57,504 nt of DNA from Nostoc sp. ATCC 53789 (GCF_009873495.1 NZ_CP046708.1:1-57504), one strand, 5' to 3'; positions 18,201-26,141 are shown, counted from the first letter of the stretch. Translations and numbers: made by a program. Notes: generated by a model not told the origin, from the sequence alone.

Positions 18201-19623
18201 TAATAATTGATAGGATAAAGATTCCAGATACCACTGCCCCTACCAAAGTTATCCCCAACACCACTGTTCCAATGCGAATGCGTTGATTGGCTTTACGGTA
18301 AGCCTCTGATAAAACCTGCTTTGCTTGTTTTTCTACTCGCTGTTCTAACTCGGTGCTAGCATCTATAAATTGATAATCCAAATCGCTTAAACTTTTATCT
18401 TTCCGCCAATTTTTTGCCTCTTCTAATGCTTGACCACGTAACAGTCGTGATTCATCTTGGCGATTACTAACTAGCCATAATTCTATTAATTCTGCATACG
18501 GTCGTAAATTTGCTAAAGCTGTGTTCACCCAATTCAGATTAAAGACTGACTGGTAAATGCGGTTATAAACTTTTAAATAATTTTGTTGCTTGACGATTAA
18601 TCCTGATAACCGCAGTTCTATTTGTTCAGAACTATCATCAGCTGCAACTTCTCCCTGTTGTAAAATTTGCTGATACAGTCCTAACAACCTTCCTGCTCTT
18701 TTTTCATTGCTCAAAATACGCTCAGATATCGTCCGCAAATGCTCAGGTTCATCCTGGGTTTCCCAATTTTCGATAACACGAGAGCGCACTAAGTTTTCTA
18801 GCCACAACATCTCATTACTATCTGATTGAGGGGGAGATACAAAGATAAGTTTACAAAGCTTCTGGGTGAGAAAGGGTTGGCCACCAGTCCAAGCTAATAC
18901 CTTTTGTAGCATTAGCTGAGGATTGCTGACTTTACTTGCCAATCCTAAAACTAATGGCTGTGCTTCTTCCAAACTAAAACCAGATAGCTCAATTGCTCGA
19001 CCGATATTGAAAGGCGTGCGCTTTTTGTCTTCAATTAAATCTGACGGTGTTGCTACCCCCAAAAGTGTAAAAGTGAGCCGTCTATATTGTGGGTTATCAG
19101 CACGCCGATTATAGCAGTCTCGAATGAAAGCAAAAAAATCGTCAGTCCCCACAGTATCTTTGAGGTTGAGGACACCATCGATTTCATCGATAAAAATAAC
19201 AATATTCTTATCAATTTCTGACAGCAGTACCTCTTCAATAAATTCACTTAACCTCTGCACAGGAGAAAGATGATCGTGTTCAGGCCACCAACTCCGCAAA
19301 TTAAACTTTTTTGAAAGCTCAAAACTGCTGACCAAAATGCGAACAATCCCTGCATACCACTGGTCTGGTGTTACTTGCTGGCTGCCAATTCTAGTTAAAT
19401 CAATTGCTGCACAGGCAAAGCCCTTTGCTCGCAGTCTTTGCATAACTTGTACCCGCAAGCTAGACTTGCCCATTTGCCGCGAATTCAGTACATAGCAAAA
19501 CTCTCCTGCCTTCAATGCTTCATAAAGGTCTTGGTCAGCTTGCCGCACAATATAAGTAGGAGCCTTAATTGGTAAGCTCCCCCCGACTTGATATTCATAG
19601 GCTGGATTTTGTGCTGTGTTCAT
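15295..19623 (-). CDS. AAA ATPase - transmembrane - WD40 - N-acetylmuramoyl-L-alanine amidase fusion
   Basis: 1442 residues with four parts in order. An AAA-like (AAA_35-type) ATPase spans about 15-380, with Walker A NSRQMGKSSL and Walker B IVIFIDEID. One membrane helix lies at about 447-470 (TVVLGITLVGAVVSGIFILS). About 15-16 WD40-like repeats follow (550-1200; typical unit VNSASFSPDGKYIVTAADDK, then TAKVWD). An amidase_3 zinc hydrolase ends the protein (about 1252-1436; VDPGHG, a Glu in LEDDVNLS, SIHANA, catalytic Glu in ILIETGF). The zinc ligands and catalytic residue look intact. The topology would put the ATPase in the cytoplasm and the propeller plus amidase outside. It is the last gene of a three-gene operon, 25 bp after the trypsin-TIR-AAA gene. 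A wall-cutting effector under NTPase control is inferred. Confidence 0.85.
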   Translation of the reverse strand: MNTAQNPAYEYQVGGSLPIKAPTYIVRQADQDLYEALKAGEFCYVLNSRQMGKSSLRVQVMQRLRAKGFACAAIDLTRIGSQQVTPDQWYAGIVRILVSSFELSKKFNLRSWWPEHDHLSPVQRLSEFIEEVLLSEIDKNIVIFIDEIDGVLNLKDTVGTDDFFAFIRDCYNRRADNPQYRRLTFTLLGVATPSDLIEDKKRTPFNIGRAIELSGFSLEEAQPLVLGLASKVSNPQLMLQKVLAWTGGQPFLTQKLCKLIFVSPPQSDSNEMLWLENLVRSRVIENWETQDEPEHLRTISERILSNEKRAGRLLGLYQQILQQGEVAADDSSEQIELRLSGLIVKQQNYLKVYNRIYQSVFNLNWVNTALANLRPYAELIELWLVSNRQDESRLLRGQALEEAKNWRKDKSLSDLDYQFIDASTELEQRVEKQAKQVLSEAYRKANQRIRIGTVVLGITLVGAVVSGIFILSIIREVQLAKKSTQLEKKGIINLEQFESESVKTLVAAIGNGKELKELVDDNHLEELEEYPTTSPVLALQTILEKMPQPKVLQEKNIVDSASFSPDGQYVLTTVGKTAKVWNLSGQEIAILKGHQGIVNSASFSPDGKYIVTAADDKTAKVWNLSGQEIVTFKGHQGIVNSVSFSPDGKYIVTAADDKTASIWDISGRKIVTLQHQDSVKSASFSPNVKYIVTISAREEKPDDFNKNVTKKTAKVWDLSGQEIATLKKYQDVVINSASFSPDGKYIVTAADDKTASIWDISGRKIVTLQHQDSVKSASFSPNGKYIITTSDPNNTVKVWDLSGQEIVAALGYQDNVYSNSFSPNGKYIVATSDPNNTVKVWDLSGRYILNLNHVNPVNSASFSPDGKRIVTITSDGSARIWLVQPLPLQGYLGTFSPDGKHILTISLDKTAKVWDLSGQEIATLQGNQDIVNSANFSSDGKHILTISLNKTAKVWDLSGQEIATLKGHQDIVNSGNFSPNSQYIVTASLDKTAKVWDLSGQEIATLKGHQGIVNSAVFSPDGKRIVTAADDKTAKVWDISGRNIATLKGHESIVNSASFSPDGKRIVTASNDNTAKVWETSGRNIATLQGHLGMINSASFSPDGQNIVTSSIDNTAKLWSSSGQEIVTLQGHLATVNTASFSPDGKRILTTSLDETARVWSLSGRELANWPDVSKASFSPDGQNILTTSFHNYAYIRSVKNLAQLLTQACDWLQGYIPYRADIRETLKLPTWQQAGKICKFSSSVPLPPSSLTLQKKIVVVVDPGHGLLPDAGTKGLVLEDDVNLSISKKIAEILQQHGVQVVLTRDTYDNFVASSVRDSLSYRVKKAKQVGASLFISIHANAFDGKHDGIETYYLGKNQRLAKVVHSTIIQNISGLRDRGLKSTSFFILKNNSVPAILIETGFIDHPKDGLRLNDINYHNQMADAIASGILKYLQQSDATE

Positions 19624-19648
19624 ATACAGAGAAACAATAAGATTTTCG

Positions 19649-21865
19649 TTATAAAGAAGCCGCGCGCTCGCGGAAATACTGAAGGTATAAATTGAATCTG
19701 GGTAAAACGTTATTGTTTTCTAGCTCCACCAATCCCATACTTTTTAATTTAAAAGCTTGTATTGGCTCTAACTGTACTGGTGTAATTGTTGCAACAATTT
19801 GTTTCATTGCCATTGCTAGGTCGGAATGTTGTTTCAGATTCCACCAGTGTCGTCGCAAATGGTCGCCAAAAGGCCCAGCATCTGTAGGAGCAACTTGTAG
19901 TAATTCCTCCAGTGTGGTAGCTTGCCGCGCAATGCGATAAAGTGCTACCCGTACCAAGTAGGGATGTCCTCCCACCATTGCCATCAGTTGTTCAATTTGG
20001 GTAGAACTCCAATTTAGCCCATGTCTACGTGTTAAATCTTGCACTTGCTCAACGTTAAACTCCGGCAACTCAATTGATAGCCCTACATTAAAAGGCGACT
20101 GATTGATATTCATTGGGATATAAACTTCTGTTGAATGAGCTATTATCAATCGCAATTTCTTCCAGATGCCCCCATTCTTTGCCTCCTCATGCCAAGCACG
20201 CAGGAGTCCAAAAAAGTCTGAAGCAATTTCAGGGTGTTGATATACTAGATCTACTTCATCCAAACCCAAAGCTAAGGGTTCGCTGATTTGTGCTAGAAGA
20301 TACTCCTCAAAATAAGCTGTACAATTATCTTTACTGCCAAAAATATCGTCCCAGTAATCCGCTAATCGATTTGGTATTCGCAGTTTTCGACCGACAATAG
20401 CACAGAACCAGCGCAAAAATTGATCTAAGTCTGCGAACACTTTACTATCTGCTAGTTGAAAACTCAATGATACGGCTAGAAAACTTTGTTGTGAAGCTTG
20501 ATGAAGAATACGTGCCATCAGCGAAGTTTTACCCATTTGCCGAGGTGCTTTGATGCGGATCAGAGAACCAGACTTCAAAATAGCTTCATAGCAGTCAGAC
20601 TCTATGGGAGAGCGTTCCACATAAAATAGAGAAGCTAAATCCACCTGCCCTTCGGGTAATTCTGGTTCTGCAACTGGTAAAGGTGGGGATTCTGGGCTTT
20701 CTACAGCAGGCGGCGTTGTTACTAGCTCATCTTCCGTCAAAGTAGGCTCACGACCTTCTGCCAGAATTGTCAAAATTTCTTGCAAAATCTTGGGTGTATC
20801 AGCAGATGATTTCCACTCTCGCTGTTGAATTCTTTGTAAATAACCCCGTAAATCATAATTTAGTGGCGAATTCAAAGGGAAATTGATGCGAATTGGCAAA
20901 ATTACTGGTTTATGGTCATGACGTAAATCTTGCAACTGCTTCACCCGCCTGACTTCTTCTGTCACCATTTCACTGGTTGCAGATTTCTGAGATAACAATA
21001 GCAGAAAGTAATCAGATTGCTCTAATTCTCTATCTATGCGCTCTGGCCAGTTTTCACCCAGCCGAATACTTTCTCCAGCCATAAATGCTTCATATCCAGA
21101 CGCTTTTAACGCTTCATAGAACTGTTGAGCCAGCGTAAAATCTGGGTCTTGGCTGCGGTAGCTGATAAAAACTTTAGTGTTTTTACTGGCTGATTTAACT
21201 GTTGACCATTGTTGTTGCATTGTTTCTGCAGAAAGAACTTGCTCACCTAACTCAGGCCATGCTGTAGTCAGCACTTGAGTAGGAATAATAAACGCTGCTT
21301 TGGCTGCTGCTCGCTCCATTTCCGCCGCTACGGCCATTCCTGCTACGCCCTGTAGCTGCTCATCCCATATTGGCGCACCACTGAAACCAGGCTCTAATGC
21401 GTAACCTTGTTGTTTTATATCCTCCAGTTGCACCCAACCATTGGCAAGTCCGGCTCTGATTTCACCAGCAGCCCAAACTCCATTGGACTGGTTCTTGGGA
21501 AAACCCAAAACTCGAAAAGGATGCCCCCATAATTCTTCTGAAGCTACCAATCGTGCTGGTTGAGCAGTATTAGGAGGAGAGCTTGCTAATTCCAATGCTG
21601 CAATATCTTCAGCAAACTCATTAGGATTAACAGGTCGCCAGAATACTATCCTGGCTGTGAACAGTTGTTTCGCTGCTAATAAAGGAAAATCCAAGCGGAT
21701 TTCTGCATTAGGCATTTCAGCAGTGTTTCTGGCAATTCCTAGAGCATCTGCTACCACATGGGCGCAGGTAAGAATATTTTTCTGGGAAACTAAAAAGCCA
21801 GCACCAACAACCTTGCTATTGTTTGAGTAAATCCTGACAACTGATGACTCTAGGGGTGTGGGCAT
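19649..21865 (-). CDS. Trypsin-like peptidase - TIR - AAA ATPase fusion
   Basis: 738 residues. A trypsin-like serine peptidase occupies about 1-200, with His in LTCAHVVADA, Asp in FAEDIAALEL and Ser in GFSGAPIWD, so the triad appears complete. A TIR domain follows (about 230-365; TKVFISYRSQDPDF, YEALKASGYEAFMAGESI, LLLLSQKSATSEMVTEEV), a fold that often cleaves NAD+ or makes nucleotide signals. An AAA_35-type ATPase ends the protein (about 410-735; Walker A KAPRQMGKTSLMARI, Walker B ALGLDEVDLV). It starts one base after the stop of the small partner gene. The arrangement matches trypsin-containing NTPase conflict systems. Proteolytic activation on sensing a threat is an inference. Confidence 0.85.
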   Translation of the reverse strand: MPTPLESSVVRIYSNNSKVVGAGFLVSQKNILTCAHVVADALGIARNTAEMPNAEIRLDFPLLAAKQLFTARIVFWRPVNPNEFAEDIAALELASSPPNTAQPARLVASEELWGHPFRVLGFPKNQSNGVWAAGEIRAGLANGWVQLEDIKQQGYALEPGFSGAPIWDEQLQGVAGMAVAAEMERAAAKAAFIIPTQVLTTAWPELGEQVLSAETMQQQWSTVKSASKNTKVFISYRSQDPDFTLAQQFYEALKASGYEAFMAGESIRLGENWPERIDRELEQSDYFLLLLSQKSATSEMVTEEVRRVKQLQDLRHDHKPVILPIRINFPLNSPLNYDLRGYLQRIQQREWKSSADTPKILQEILTILAEGREPTLTEDELVTTPPAVESPESPPLPVAEPELPEGQVDLASLFYVERSPIESDCYEAILKSGSLIRIKAPRQMGKTSLMARILHQASQQSFLAVSLSFQLADSKVFADLDQFLRWFCAIVGRKLRIPNRLADYWDDIFGSKDNCTAYFEEYLLAQISEPLALGLDEVDLVYQHPEIASDFFGLLRAWHEEAKNGGIWKKLRLIIAHSTEVYIPMNINQSPFNVGLSIELPEFNVEQVQDLTRRHGLNWSSTQIEQLMAMVGGHPYLVRVALYRIARQATTLEELLQVAPTDAGPFGDHLRRHWWNLKQHSDLAMAMKQIVATITPVQLEPIQAFKLKSMGLVELENNNVLPRFNLYLQYFRERAASL

Positions 21866-21866
21866 C

Positions 21867-22187
21867 TTACGACTCTCGTTTCCACTTTAAAGTAATTTCA
21901 TAATTAACTTCGCCATTGCCAGAAGCGATGACTGCTCCAAGTTCTGCACTCATTTTGATGCCAAACTTGACTTCTACTTCGTCCGCAGGCTGATTAAGAC
22001 TATTTACTTTAGTCATAATGACATTTGCTATGGGCTTAACTTGTTCCAGAGCAGACTCAAAAGTTTTTTTAGCTTTTTCAAGGACTTCATCTCGCAAACC
22101 GATACGCTCATCAGTTAGTCCAGGCTCATCCACTTCCACAAGAATCGAGTCGCCATTTTCCAAAGGAAATTCTACGATACGCTTCAC
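21867..22187 (-). CDS. Trypsin-co-occurring small protein (Trypco1/CU044_2847-like)
   Basis: 106 residues starting MKRIVEFPLENGDSILVEVD, with the pattern RDEVLEKAKKTFESALEQVK and then VEVKFGIKMSAELGAVIASG ending in YEITLKWKR. This is the shape of the small domain that recurrently neighbours trypsin-like peptidase genes in predicted bacterial conflict systems. It heads the operon; the trypsin-TIR-AAA gene begins after a single base. It is probably a regulator or substrate of the peptidase. The family assignment is from memory of the pattern. Confidence 0.7.
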   Translation of the reverse strand: MKRIVEFPLENGDSILVEVDEPGLTDERIGLRDEVLEKAKKTFESALEQVKPIANVIMTKVNSLNQPADEVEVKFGIKMSAELGAVIASGNGEVNYEITLKWKRES

Positions 22188-22254
22188 AGGCTTACCCCTC
22201 TACAAAATTTTTTATAAATCATTGTTTTTTAGCTTTAAACTCAAATAAACCTTA

Positions 22255-22275
22255 TATCAACATCTCATGTTGATA
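22255..22275. terminator. Small hairpin between integrase fragment and conflict operon
   Basis: TATCAACAT (22255-22263) pairs with ATGTTGATA (22267-22275) around a three-base loop, just downstream of the minus-strand integrase remnant. It may terminate that remnant; the region 22188-22254 upstream of the conflict operon is AT-rich and probably contains its promoter. Confidence 0.4.
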
Positions 22276-22276
22276 C

Positions 22277-22720
22277 CTATACAGGCAAATACATAGAACT
22301 ACTATCGTTGGGTCTAGCGTGCAAATACCTACTGGTAGTAGAAACATTAGCGTGGCCCAAAGTCTGCTGCACCAACCCAATATTCGCTCCACGTTCTAGG
22401 GAATGTGTAGCATGGGCATGACGCAACCAGTGAGGTGACACCTTCGCATCCAACCCCGCCCGTTTCGCCGCCGCCGCAATTATCTTATTAATAGTCTTGC
22501 GGTCGAGATGTCCCTTGCCCTTGCGACTACAAAATACCGGGTCACTATCAGCTGCATTCCCCCGCAACTGCATTAAATTATCCCAAATCGACTTGAGCGG
22601 CAACACCGATCGCGTTTTACTCCCCTTCCCCAACACCGTCACCTGTCCACTGTCACCTCGTGGTGCTAAATTCTTCCACTTAAGGTGAATTGTGTCGCTT
22701 TCATTCTCCCACACTTCCAC
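22277..22720 (-). pseudogene. Tyrosine recombinase, C-terminal fragment
   Basis: 147 codons corresponding to the catalytic half of a XerC/D-type integrase: GKGSKTRSVLPL, SPHWLRHAHATH (HxLRH box), LGHANVSTTSRYLH (GH...Y). The N-terminal SAM-like domain and the first catalytic Arg region are missing; the recognisable homology begins at about KWKNLAPRGDSG. The break lies next to the TCACTGTGCC element-end motif at 22726. I read this as an integrase gene cut by a mobile element. Confidence 0.75.
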
Positions 22721-22725
22721 ATGGC

Positions 22726-22755
22726 GTCACTGTGCCAAAAAAGATTTTTTGTACG
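22726..22755. repeat. Recurrent 30-bp element-end motif, copy at 22.7 kb
   Basis: GTCACTGTGCC, 15 variable bases rich in A and T, then TACG. The same layout occurs at 4806-4835, 27399-27428 and (inverted) 31520-31550, and the first half at 15131. Tn3-family ends commonly finish inward with a similar TACG/ACG-TAAG word. This copy sits at the cut end of an integrase gene. Confidence 0.5.
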
Positions 22756-22900
22756 AATCGAAAAATTCAAGTGCCTGAAACGACGATTTTTCGTTCAAAC
22801 TCGATCAAAACTAGCAGCATAATCATAGTTTTTTCACCAAAAAGCGCTTCTCGAAAGGCTTACCTCATCTTACTTTCAGCCTTAGAGTACAATTAACCCG

Positions 22901-22944
22901 GTTTAGAGCGGGTGATGCCGTCCCCCACACCACCCGCTCTAAAC
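22901..22944. terminator. Long hairpin upstream of the partition cassette
   Basis: GTTTAGAGCGGGTG (22901-22914) pairs perfectly with CACCCGCTCTAAAC (22931-22944), loop 16 bases. It could insulate the partition genes from upstream transcription or be a structured RNA/leader element. Between here and 22756 nothing gene-like was seen. Confidence 0.5.
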
Positions 22945-22982
22945 GAAGTGTCCCCAGTTCGTCGGGGCCTCACGAATTGCTT

Positions 22983-23026
22983 AATTTAGTCATTTCACAA
23001 TTTAGTCATTCAGTAATGACTAAATT
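22983..23026. repeat. Centromere/operator repeats AATTTAGTCATT
   Basis: Two direct copies (22983-22994, 22999-23010) and one inverted copy (23015-23026) of AATTTAGTCATT lie upstream of parA, with a further partial GTCATTTAG near 23052. Related copies occur inside the partner gene (about 23984-24011) and after it (24462-24489). This is the pattern of a ribbon-helix-helix-type partition site combined with autoregulation. Confidence 0.65.
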
Positions 23027-23127
23027 AAACAATTATTGCATTATATAAAAACGTCATTTAGTATTAATGTCTTGACTAACTTGCGTATTGACGCTAATTC
23101 TTTTACAAAAAAACAATAGACAGGTCA

Positions 23128-23892
23128 ATGTTGATTCTTACGTGTACATCCCTTTCCGGTGGTCAGGGTAAAACCACTACTGCTATTCTTTTAGGCAGAA
23201 GGCTTGCTCAGTCAGGGCAGCGGGTGTTGATGGTTGACGCTGACCCTCAATCCAACCTGACTTTTTATCTTGGTCATGAAGTTGAAGAAAACCAGCCTAC
23301 GCTTCTGGAAGTCCTAAAAAAACAGGTGAGTACAGAAGATGGTATCTATGAAGTGGGTGAGAACCTGTGGCTCATTCCGGCAGATGACGGGCTGGATAAA
23401 GCGCAAGAGTTTCTATCCAGTAGCGGCATGGGGGCGATTGTTCTCAGCAAGCGATTAAAAGAAGTCGCTGATTTATTCCAATACTGCATCATTGATCCGC
23501 CGCCCCAGCGATCGCAAATTTGTCTGACGGCGGCGGGGGCGGCTGACCATATTATCATCCCGGCGGAAGCATCATCCAAAGGGGTAAATTCTCTCATCCG
23601 CACCCTTGCCTTGATTGAAGAACTTAGAGAAATTGATGCTTTTTCAGGTGAAATACTGGGCATCTTGCCTTTCAGAGATAAGTGGGTAGGGAATAACCAG
23701 GTAGCCCAAAGCAAGACAAGCATTGAAACGATGCGAACAATTGCAGAAACCATCCCTGTCTTACCGTCAATTCTAGAATCAGAACAATTCAAAAAAGCGA
23801 TTGATAAGGGTGTAACCCTGTCCTCCCTCGGCTTTACCCAACTCGAAGCCCCCTTCCAGCAGATTATCGAGGGGTTACAGAAAAATGTCTGA
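23128..23892 (+). CDS. parA: ParA-family partition ATPase
   Basis: 254 residues. The deviant Walker A motif of the ParA/MinD family is seen at the N terminus (SGGQGKTTTAILLGRRLAQS) with a GGQGKTT core, followed by VLMVDADPQSNLTFYLG (Walker A') and YCIIDPPPQ (Walker B). No N-terminal HTH, so it belongs to the small Ib-type ParAs that pair with small DNA-binding partners. The downstream partner gene overlaps its end by 8 bp. It is expected to form DNA-dependent gradients that segregate the plasmid. Upstream AATTTAGTCATT repeats are the probable partition site and operator. Confidence 0.9.
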   Translation: MLILTCTSLSGGQGKTTTAILLGRRLAQSGQRVLMVDADPQSNLTFYLGHEVEENQPTLLEVLKKQVSTEDGIYEVGENLWLIPADDGLDKAQEFLSSSGMGAIVLSKRLKEVADLFQYCIIDPPPQRSQICLTAAGAADHIIIPAEASSKGVNSLIRTLALIEELREIDAFSGEILGILPFRDKWVGNNQVAQSKTSIETMRTIAETIPVLPSILESEQFKKAIDKGVTLSSLGFTQLEAPFQQIIEGLQKNV

Positions 23893-24340
23893 TGTTTTTG
23901 ACCGTTTGAAAAAAAAGGGGGCGCGTCCCACCGTGCCAACTAGAGATACATCTCTGGTCAAAAAAGAAAATACAGAAATAGTTAATGACCAAATGACTGA
24001 ATTTAGTCATTCAAAAAATACAGAAGAACAAGATTCCGCTAATAGTGAAGGGCTAAAGGACAACCCCACTGTTTCCCCTCAAGAGCAGCAAAGCGATTTA
24101 CCGCAGACTGTCCGGCGAACCATCAGGCTGGAACAGGACATAGACACTGAACTAGATGTTTTTTGCACCGCCAAAAAAGTTACCAGGGACACCTTTATAG
24201 AAGCTGCCTTTATCGTTTGTTCTCAAAACGAAGAATTGATGCAGGACATATTAGAGGAAGCCAAAAAACGGTATCAGCAGCGCAAGCAGGCGGGCGAGCA
24301 ACGGAAATTTCAGACAATGGCGAAGAAAATTAATACCTAA
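23885..24340 (+). CDS. ParB-like small DNA-binding partition partner
   Basis: 151 residues overlapping the parA stop. The N terminus (DVFDRLKKKGARPTVPTRD) is basic and disordered, followed by a linker. The C-terminal part (about 75-150; VRRTIRLEQDIDTELDVFCT, then KKVTRDTFIEAAF) fits a ribbon-helix-helix fold, and the tail is strongly basic. Gene order and overlap identify it as the centromere-binding partner of ParA. The gene itself contains an AATTTAGTCATT copy and an inverted relative near codons 33-42. Confidence 0.75.
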   Translation: MSDVFDRLKKKGARPTVPTRDTSLVKKENTEIVNDQMTEFSHSKNTEEQDSANSEGLKDNPTVSPQEQQSDLPQTVRRTIRLEQDIDTELDVFCTAKKVTRDTFIEAAFIVCSQNEELMQDILEEAKKRYQQRKQAGEQRKFQTMAKKINT

Positions 24341-24719
24341 ACGGTGTGTCTTTAGTTGTCCCCTTTGCACAAAGGCAAGCCATTGTTTCTGTTTGTTTGC
24401 ATCTGACGCGAATTCTGATGTCAGAGCAAAAGGGGATAAATGAGGAAATCAATAATTACTAAATGACTAAATTCAGTAATTTGGTCATTATGTCTTTGTT
24501 GTTAAAAATGCGAAAAACCGAACCTTGTACTCGTCATCAACAGCAATCAAATGGGGCGGGCAGGGGAACGCTGCGCTAAACAGGCAAGGGGCAAGGCGCA
24601 AAAAATCCTGGTGATGCCCCCTGAATTATCACCGCGCCTTGCCCCTTCTGCCCGTTTTCCCCTACCCTGAGTTAAGCAATGCTCAAGTCAAGATGCTGAA
24701 TCCACGACACATACCGGAT
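24341..24719. other. Intergenic: partition repeats and strong terminator hairpin
   Basis: AATGACTAAATT (24462-24473) and AATTTGGTCATT (24478-24489) form an inverted pair related to the partition repeats. A 12-bp GC-rich stem (GGGGCAAGGCGC at 24588-24599, complement at 24634-24645, 34-base loop) is surrounded by a second, weaker GGGCAGGGGAA / TTCTGCCC pairing and probably terminates the partition operon or the converging toxin-antitoxin operon. No gene seen. Confidence 0.5.
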
Positions 24720-25034
24720 TCAAGGCTCATCCGCCTCAATCATGAAATCATAATCCTGCCCACCATAAAAAATACCGTGGATCATCACCCTGTCACTTTC
24801 TACCGAAAAGGCAACGGTGACACGCTTGGCATAACCAACGACCCGTAACCCTGGACGCAAATCATCACGCTTCGTTCCGCGTTCTGGAAAGAGGGAAAGA
24901 CGCTGGCAGAAAGCAACAATGTCGCTGATGTAACGCTCTGCCCGCTCTTCCCCGCTATGATCCGCAATATAACTGTAAAGCGTATCAAGTTGGCGCTCGG
25001 CGCGTGGCGAGAAGATGACATTATATTGTTTCAT
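24720..25034 (-). CDS. parE: ParE/RelE-family toxin
   Basis: 104 residues with the ParE pattern: FSPRAERQLDTLYSYIADHS at the N terminus, CQRLSLFPERGTKRDDLRPG in the middle, and RVTVAFSVESDRVMIHGIFY near the C terminus. ParE toxins usually poison DNA gyrase; some relatives cleave mRNA, so the target is not certain. The ATG directly follows the TAG stop of the antitoxin gene, so the pair is translationally coupled. It provides plasmid addiction next to the partition cassette. Confidence 0.88.
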   Translation of the reverse strand: MKQYNVIFSPRAERQLDTLYSYIADHSGEERAERYISDIVAFCQRLSLFPERGTKRDDLRPGLRVVGYAKRVTVAFSVESDRVMIHGIFYGGQDYDFMIEADEP

Positions 25035-25319
25035 CTAGCCGTTTGCTTGGGTCGTGCGCTTGCGGTAATTGGAGCGGACACGCGCCACTATATCTTCTGC
25101 CGGAATACCCAGGCTTTCATCCGCCTTACATTCGTCATAGCTCTTGACAACTTCTTCGTGCAACCACTTCTCTAAAGCTGCATCACGCGCCTGAAGGGTG
25201 CGAAGCCCGTCGCGGATGACTTCGCTTTCTGTCGCATACTCGCCCGAACTGACCTTGGCTTTAACCATTTCCATCATGTCATGCGGCAACGTGATGCTAA
25301 GGGGCTGTGTGGTTCTCAT
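25035..25319 (-). CDS. parD: ParD-family antitoxin
   Basis: Start chosen at ATG 25319 (MRTTQPLSITLPHDMMEMVK), which begins the ribbon-helix-helix domain; the upstream in-frame start at 25352 would overlap the operator. RHH about 5-50 (GEYATESEVIRDGLRTLQAR), then a C-terminal toxin-binding tail with LGIPAEDIVARV. It is expected to neutralise ParE and, as a dimer, to repress the operon through the palindrome at 25354-25374. Confidence 0.88.
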   Translation of the reverse strand: MRTTQPLSITLPHDMMEMVKAKVSSGEYATESEVIRDGLRTLQARDAALEKWLHEEVVKSYDECKADESLGIPAEDIVARVRSNYRKRTTQANG

Positions 25320-25353
25320 AAGATATTCTCTTTCCTGAAAGGATTTTCTCACA

Positions 25354-25374
25354 GTGTATGATTAAATCATACAC
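25354..25374. promoter_or_regulatory. Perfect palindromic operator of the parDE operon
   Basis: GTGTATGATT - A - AATCATACAC is a perfect 10+10 palindrome about 35 bp upstream of the antitoxin start. This is the typical place and shape of an RHH antitoxin operator. Confidence 0.7.
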
Positions 25375-25532
25375 ATATCTATAGGGCGAACCAAGATATT
25401 ATTAAGCCCAGCTTATCGCTGTGCAAAAATCCACCGATAAGATTTTCTGATTTTCAGGGGAGCGGGACGGAAAACCAGGCGTTGAGCCTGCTACGCTAGG
25501 AAAGTGTAATATCCCAGCATAGTCTTAAAGGT

Positions 25533-26141
25533 GTGAAAATCAACGGATTCGGCCAAGCCGAAATACTGAAACCTGAAGAAATATCCTTGCTGTTTGGTGA
25601 GGGTTTTGTCAACCCGCGCGATCGCGCTCTGTTCGGTGTCTGCCTCTATGCCGGAGCCAGAATCAACGAAGTCTGTACCCTGCTCAAGGGCGATGTGATC
25701 ACGCCTAGAGGCGTGAGGCCGAAGTTGATTATTCGCAGTTATAACACCAAAGGCGGACGCGACACGCGGGAGATTCAAATTCACCCCATCCTGAAAGACT
25801 ACCTTGAAGCCTACGCCCCACTTATCAAAGTCAGGGGCAAGAATCCGCATCTCTTCCCTGGCAGGCACGGACTGAACCACATCCACCAAGCCAGTGCCGA
25901 CCGGCTGATGAGAGAAGCCCTGCAAAGGGTAGGGTTAGAGGAACGGGGCATGAGTACCCATTCTTTCCGCCGAACCTGCTTAACGGCTATGAGTGATGCA
26001 GGGATACCCCTACGGCACATTCAATCCATCAGCGGACACCGGAGCCTAGCCGCCCTGGAACGCTATTTAGGTGTGACTGACCAGCACAAGGAAAACGCCA
26101 TTGCCGCCCTGGATTTTGGGCAGACTGTCAGCCCCTTTTAA
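25533..26141 (+). CDS. Small tyrosine recombinase (integrase), 202 aa
   Basis: Catalytic domain of a tyrosine recombinase without an N-terminal SAM-like arm domain. It has the active-site Arg in YAGARINEVCTL (about 43), a Lys-containing beta turn (SYNTKGGRDTREI), HSFRRT (about 148), GHRSLAALERYLGV with the His and nucleophilic Tyr (about 173-184). Such 170-210-residue integrases are common on cyanobacterial plasmids. It may resolve plasmid multimers. All catalytic residues are present. Confidence 0.8.
   Translation: MKINGFGQAEILKPEEISLLFGEGFVNPRDRALFGVCLYAGARINEVCTLLKGDVITPRGVRPKLIIRSYNTKGGRDTREIQIHPILKDYLEAYAPLIKVRGKNPHLFPGRHGLNHIHQASADRLMREALQRVGLEERGMSTHSFRRTCLTAMSDAGIPLRHIQSISGHRSLAALERYLGVTDQHKENAIAALDFGQTVSPF

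Noticed and set aside
23918..23942. CCCACCGTGCCAAC resembling the recurrent ATCACCGTGCC motif
   Set aside because: It lacks the leading AT and the trailing TACG, and lies in a normal-looking coding sequence (ARPTVPTRD) with no gene break.
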